This document shows, piece by piece, positions 6,111 through 8,162 of a stretch of 8,162 bases of DNA. A program made the translations under genes and the position numbers. Under the pieces are notes generated by a model. That model had not been told where the DNA came from. It saw only the letters and a list, made by a program, of their open reading frames with translations, and searched no databases. Origin of the DNA: Archaeoglobaceae archaeon (GTDB lineage Archaea > Halobacteriota > Archaeoglobi > Archaeoglobales > Archaeoglobaceae); contig JAMOMT010000140.1 in NCBI GenBank assembly GCA_027066965.1, forward strand, positions 1 to 8,162. The letters are read 5' to 3'. The first letter of the stretch is position 1, and each line of letters opens with the position of its first letter.

Positions 6111-6884
6111 ATGGGACGGCGGGACAGAGAGTACTATCTGCCATCACTGATTTTCGCTGCCGGCATCTTTCTGATACTTGTCGGCCTCTCGCTAATAGCA
6201 ATTTTCCAACTCAACAGGTACTCAAACCCAACCCAAATAGAAATAACGTTCGTTATAATTGGCCTTGCTATTCCAATGGCTCTCTACGGCGTAAATGCCA
6301 TGTACGGTTTCAAACGCTACAGACCTGCAACGGTTGCAGCTTTCGCTCTGACAACTCTTGCAGTCGTGCTGTTCGTCATTATGTATCCTAAATACTGGTA
6401 CTACCCGCAAGTAGTTTACGTTGCCGTCCTCTACGCGATAGGCCTCGTTCTGTTCTTCAGTAGCTCTTTTGCCGAAGCCGTTCTCAGGCTGCTTGAGAAG
6501 GCTCCGGGAATTGAAATAAAGAGAGAAGCTCCGACCACCTATGCGGAGAAGAAGAAGCTCAAGAAGGAGATAGAGCAAGAGATAGAGGTGGAGGAGGCGA
6601 AGCTGATAGAGCCGGACTTCGACAAACTTCTTGACATAGAGATCGTCGAACCGAAGATCGACTTTGAAGTTGGCTCTGCTCTCAAGGACGCTTCGTACAG
6701 GGGGAACGTTGTGAGGGTTAAAGATACTGTCCCTGAGGCCGAAGAACTTAAGAAGTTGAGAGAGAGCGGTAAGAGAGTTAAGAAGAAAGAAGTTGGCGAG
6801 GTTAACGATGCTGCGAGAATTCTCAAGATGATTGAGGAGAGCAAGATAAAGGGTGAAAGTCCTGCTGGTAAGGGTCTCACTTAA
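6111..6884 (+). CDS. Four-helix membrane protein with long charged cytoplasmic tail, unknown function
   Basis: I do not recognise a named family. The 257-residue protein has four predicted membrane helices (about 10-33, 44-66, 72-91 and 98-120) with short loops. Positive residues flank the N-terminus (MGRRDR) and the loop after helix 2 (FKRYRP), so both ends should be cytoplasmic by the positive-inside rule. From about 121 a 137-residue soluble tail follows. It has a basic/acidic helical stretch (KKKLKKEIEQEIEVEEAK, about 147-164) that could be coiled coil, an acidic middle (DFDKLLDIEIVEPKIDFE) and a final predicted helix (NDAARILKMIEES, 232-244). The stop abuts the ribosome binding site of the actin-like gene, so the two are tightly coupled. 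An anchor or adaptor for that ATPase is a reasonable inference, but nothing in the sequence proves contact. Confidence 0.8.
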   Translation: MGRRDREYYLPSLIFAAGIFLILVGLSLIAIFQLNRYSNPTQIEITFVIIGLAIPMALYGVNAMYGFKRYRPATVAAFALTTLAVVLFVIMYPKYWYYPQVVYVAVLYAIGLVLFFSSSFAEAVLRLLEKAPGIEIKREAPTTYAEKKKLKKEIEQEIEVEEAKLIEPDFDKLLDIEIVEPKIDFEVGSALKDASYRGNVVRVKDTVPEAEELKKLRESGKRVKKKEVGEVNDAARILKMIEESKIKGESPAGKGLT

Positions 6885-6885
6885 T

Positions 6886-6892
6886 GGAGGTG
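6886..6892 (+). promoter_or_regulatory. Strong Shine-Dalgarno site of the actin-like gene
   Basis: GGAGGTG, a near-perfect complement to the archaeal 16S rRNA 3' end, 6 bases before ATG 6899. It begins two bases after the preceding stop codon (6882-6884). The in-frame ATG at 6884 runs straight into this site and is therefore unlikely to be the true start. Confidence 0.8.
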
Positions 6893-6898
6893 TTTTCG

Positions 6899-7876
6899 AT
6901 GTCAAAAGGGCTTGATGTAGGAACCATGAACATAATTTGTTCCGAAATGGAAGGGGACGAGATAGTTTTTGTGCAGCAGAGGAACGCCTTCCTTGAACTA
7001 GACTACAACGAAATGACGAAGATGATGCTCGACAACGCAAGGGTAGCTTACGTAATAAAGGGCAACAAGATATACGTTCTCGGAGATGACGCTCTCAGAT
7101 TCGCTACGGTCTTCAAAAAGAGCACGAGGAGACCGATGAAATCTGGAGTTCTCAGCCCGGAGGAGAAGGAGGCAATTCCGATAATAAAGCTTCTAATAGA
7201 GAAAGTTCTTGGCTCTCCGGAGTACGCTGGAGAGACTGTTTGCATATCCTCTCCCGCAAAGCCGATAGACTCGGACATAGAGGTGCTGTATCACAGGAAG
7301 ACGATGGAGGCTTTAATAAAGAAGATTGGGTATACACCCTATGTGATAGATGAGGGTTTGGCTGTGGTCTACTCTGAACTTGCTGACACGAGCTTCACTG
7401 GTATAGGTGTCAGCTTTGGAGCGGGAATGACGAACGTTACAGCTGCTTACTTCGCAGCACCTATAGTGTCGTTCAGCATAGCCAAGGGTGGAGACTGGAT
7501 AGACGAGAATGTCGCAAAAGCAACTGGTATGTCGAGGGAGCAGGTGTGTGCGATAAAGGAGAGCGGTTTCGAGCTCAAGAAGGAAGTTGAGCTCGGAAGC
7601 GTTGAGGGAGCACTTGCAATCTACTACGACCAGCTGATATCGAACATAGTTGAAACTCTCGCGAGAAAGCTGGCTGAAGTAACGCCTCCGGCAGTAGAGT
7701 TCCCAGTCGTTCTTGCTGGAGGTACATCTAAGCCGAAAGGATTTAAGTCTCTCTTCGAGGAGAGGCTGAGCGAGATAGGCTTGCCCGTTAACGTTTCGGA
7801 CATAAGGGTGGCGAGAGATCCACTCTTCAGCGTTGCGAGAGGCTGTTTGATAGCAGCGAAGACGAGAGAAAGCTGA
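6899..7876 (+). CDS. Actin/MreB-fold ATPase (archaeal actin-like protein)
   Basis: A 325-residue protein of the actin/Hsp70/MreB ATPase fold. Phosphate-1 is GLDVGT (4-9). The connect-1 region is VIDEGLAVVYSE (149-160), with E152 at the place of the catalytic glutamate of MreB/Hsp70. Phosphate-2 is GVSFGAGMTN (170-179). GGDWIDENVAKATGM (197-211) matches the MreB GGDxLDE segment, and the adenosine motif is VLAGGTSKPKGF (271-282). In phosphate-2 the usual aspartate (MreB DIGGGTT, actin DSGDGVT) is Ser172. No peptide-binding domain follows, so it is not a DnaK. The size suits a filament-forming actin of the MreB/ParM class; kinship with haloarchaeal salactin or volactin is possible but not testable here. 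It is translationally coupled to the membrane protein upstream, which suggests a membrane-linked cytoskeletal or positioning role (inference). Confidence 0.85.
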   Translation: MSKGLDVGTMNIICSEMEGDEIVFVQQRNAFLELDYNEMTKMMLDNARVAYVIKGNKIYVLGDDALRFATVFKKSTRRPMKSGVLSPEEKEAIPIIKLLIEKVLGSPEYAGETVCISSPAKPIDSDIEVLYHRKTMEALIKKIGYTPYVIDEGLAVVYSELADTSFTGIGVSFGAGMTNVTAAYFAAPIVSFSIAKGGDWIDENVAKATGMSREQVCAIKESGFELKKEVELGSVEGALAIYYDQLISNIVETLARKLAEVTPPAVEFPVVLAGGTSKPKGFKSLFEERLSEIGLPVNVSDIRVARDPLFSVARGCLIAAKTRES

Positions 7877-7924
7877 AAAACGGTTGGAGAGTCTGAAGCT
7901 TCAAAGTTGATCATAGAAGATTTA

Positions 7925-7929
7925 GGGTG
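7925..7929 (+). promoter_or_regulatory. Shine-Dalgarno-like site of the AI-2E-family gene
   Basis: GGGTG, 7 bases before GTG 7937; it selects that start over in-frame TTG codons at 7907, 7958 and 7967. No convincing TATA box lies in the 60-base gap, so co-transcription with the actin-like gene is likely. Confidence 0.45.
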
Positions 7930-7936
7930 CGAGAGT

Positions 7937-8162
7937 GTGCAAGGCTCTCCGAAACATTTGAAAAAATTGTTCATCATATTTTTAATTCTTTCAGCTCTTG
8001 TTCTGCTTTACTTTTCTCCGCTCGCCGACGGAATGATGATGGGTGTGGTGTTTGCTTACGTGGCCAAGCCGATCAGACAGTTTCTCGAAAGGAAGGTGAG
8101 CAGGAGTGTTTCGAGCTTCATCTCTACGATGGTCATAATCCTGCCAATAGCGTTTCTCATGT
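7937..8162 (+). CDS. AI-2E family transporter (PerM-like), N-terminal part, cut by window edge
   Basis: The first 75 residues of a membrane protein that runs off the right edge. After a short basic N-terminus (MQGSPKHLKK) come a hydrophobic helix at about 11-27, then SPLADGMMMGVVFAYVAKPI (27-46), then RQFLERKVSRSV, then a further hydrophobic segment from about 61. The first helix pair followed by YxxxPIxxxLER is the N-terminal signature of the AI-2E/PerM exporter-like family (about 330-370 residues when complete). Members include bacterial autoinducer exporters and Na+/H+ antiporters; archaeal substrates are mostly unknown. GTG 7937 was chosen because of GGGTG upstream. It follows the actin-like gene by 60 bases on the same strand, probably in the same operon. 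Confidence 0.75.
   Translation, partial: MQGSPKHLKKLFIIFLILSALVLLYFSPLADGMMMGVVFAYVAKPIRQFLERKVSRSVSSFISTMVIILPIAFLM

Noticed and set aside
6222..7040. 272-residue open frame on the minus strand opposite the membrane protein and actin-like gene
   Set aside because: It is the antisense shadow of a charged, Lys/Glu-rich coding tail, which gives long Leu/Ser/Phe-rich open frames. No promoter or ribosome binding site supports it.
7874..7936. Possible read-through of the actin-like TGA into the AI-2E frame (same frame, no further stop)
   Set aside because: The frame is open for only 20 codons before a good GTG start with a GGGTG site, and the intervening peptide looks random. No element suggesting recoding was seen, so chance is the simpler explanation.

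Overview
The window is archaeal, and the gene set points to a hyperthermophilic euryarchaeon of the Archaeoglobales type. The group assignment is inference from gene content and style; no rRNA or other marker is present. Clearly archaeal features are a dUTPase of the archaeal (MJ1102-like) type, a NAC homologue with a C-terminal UBA domain, an archaeal tRNA m1A methyltransferase (TrmI), a QueC that would feed archaeosine synthesis, TATA-box promoters, and heavy use of AGG/AGA (Arg) and ATA (Ile) codons. Shine-Dalgarno sites of the GGAGGTG type occur inside operons. Three transcription-unit heads instead have a TATA box centred about 26 bases before the ATG, which predicts leaderless mRNAs.

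Layout. (1) 19-1365, plus strand: dUTPase, then a TatD-like/amidohydrolase-fold metal-dependent hydrolase, tightly spaced. (2) 1370-2477, minus strand: a NAC-trmI operon that converges on the hydrolase gene with only 4 bases between the stop codons. (3) 2478-2681: a 204-base divergent promoter region with a TATA box for each side and two abutting perfect palindromes. (4) 2682-5272, plus: methionyl-tRNA synthetase, overlapping by 4 bases a small membrane protein of the dolichol/polyprenol kinase family. (5) 5336-6064, plus: queC (preQ0 synthase). (6) 6111 to the right edge, plus: a four-helix membrane protein with a long charged cytoplasmic tail, a translationally coupled actin/MreB-fold ATPase, and the start of an AI-2E-family transporter cut by the window edge.

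How the genes fit together. Regions 2-5 are largely translation-related: nascent-chain handling (NAC), tRNA modification (TrmI; QueC for archaeosine) and tRNA charging (MetRS). The dUTPase is nucleotide-pool housekeeping. The part most worth attention is region 6. The membrane protein and the actin-like ATPase look like a co-expressed pair in which a membrane anchor could recruit a cytoskeletal filament. The ATPase also departs from the usual actin-family phosphate-2 motif. There is no rRNA, tRNA, CRISPR array or recognisable insertion sequence, and no gene-free stretch longer than 300 bases.
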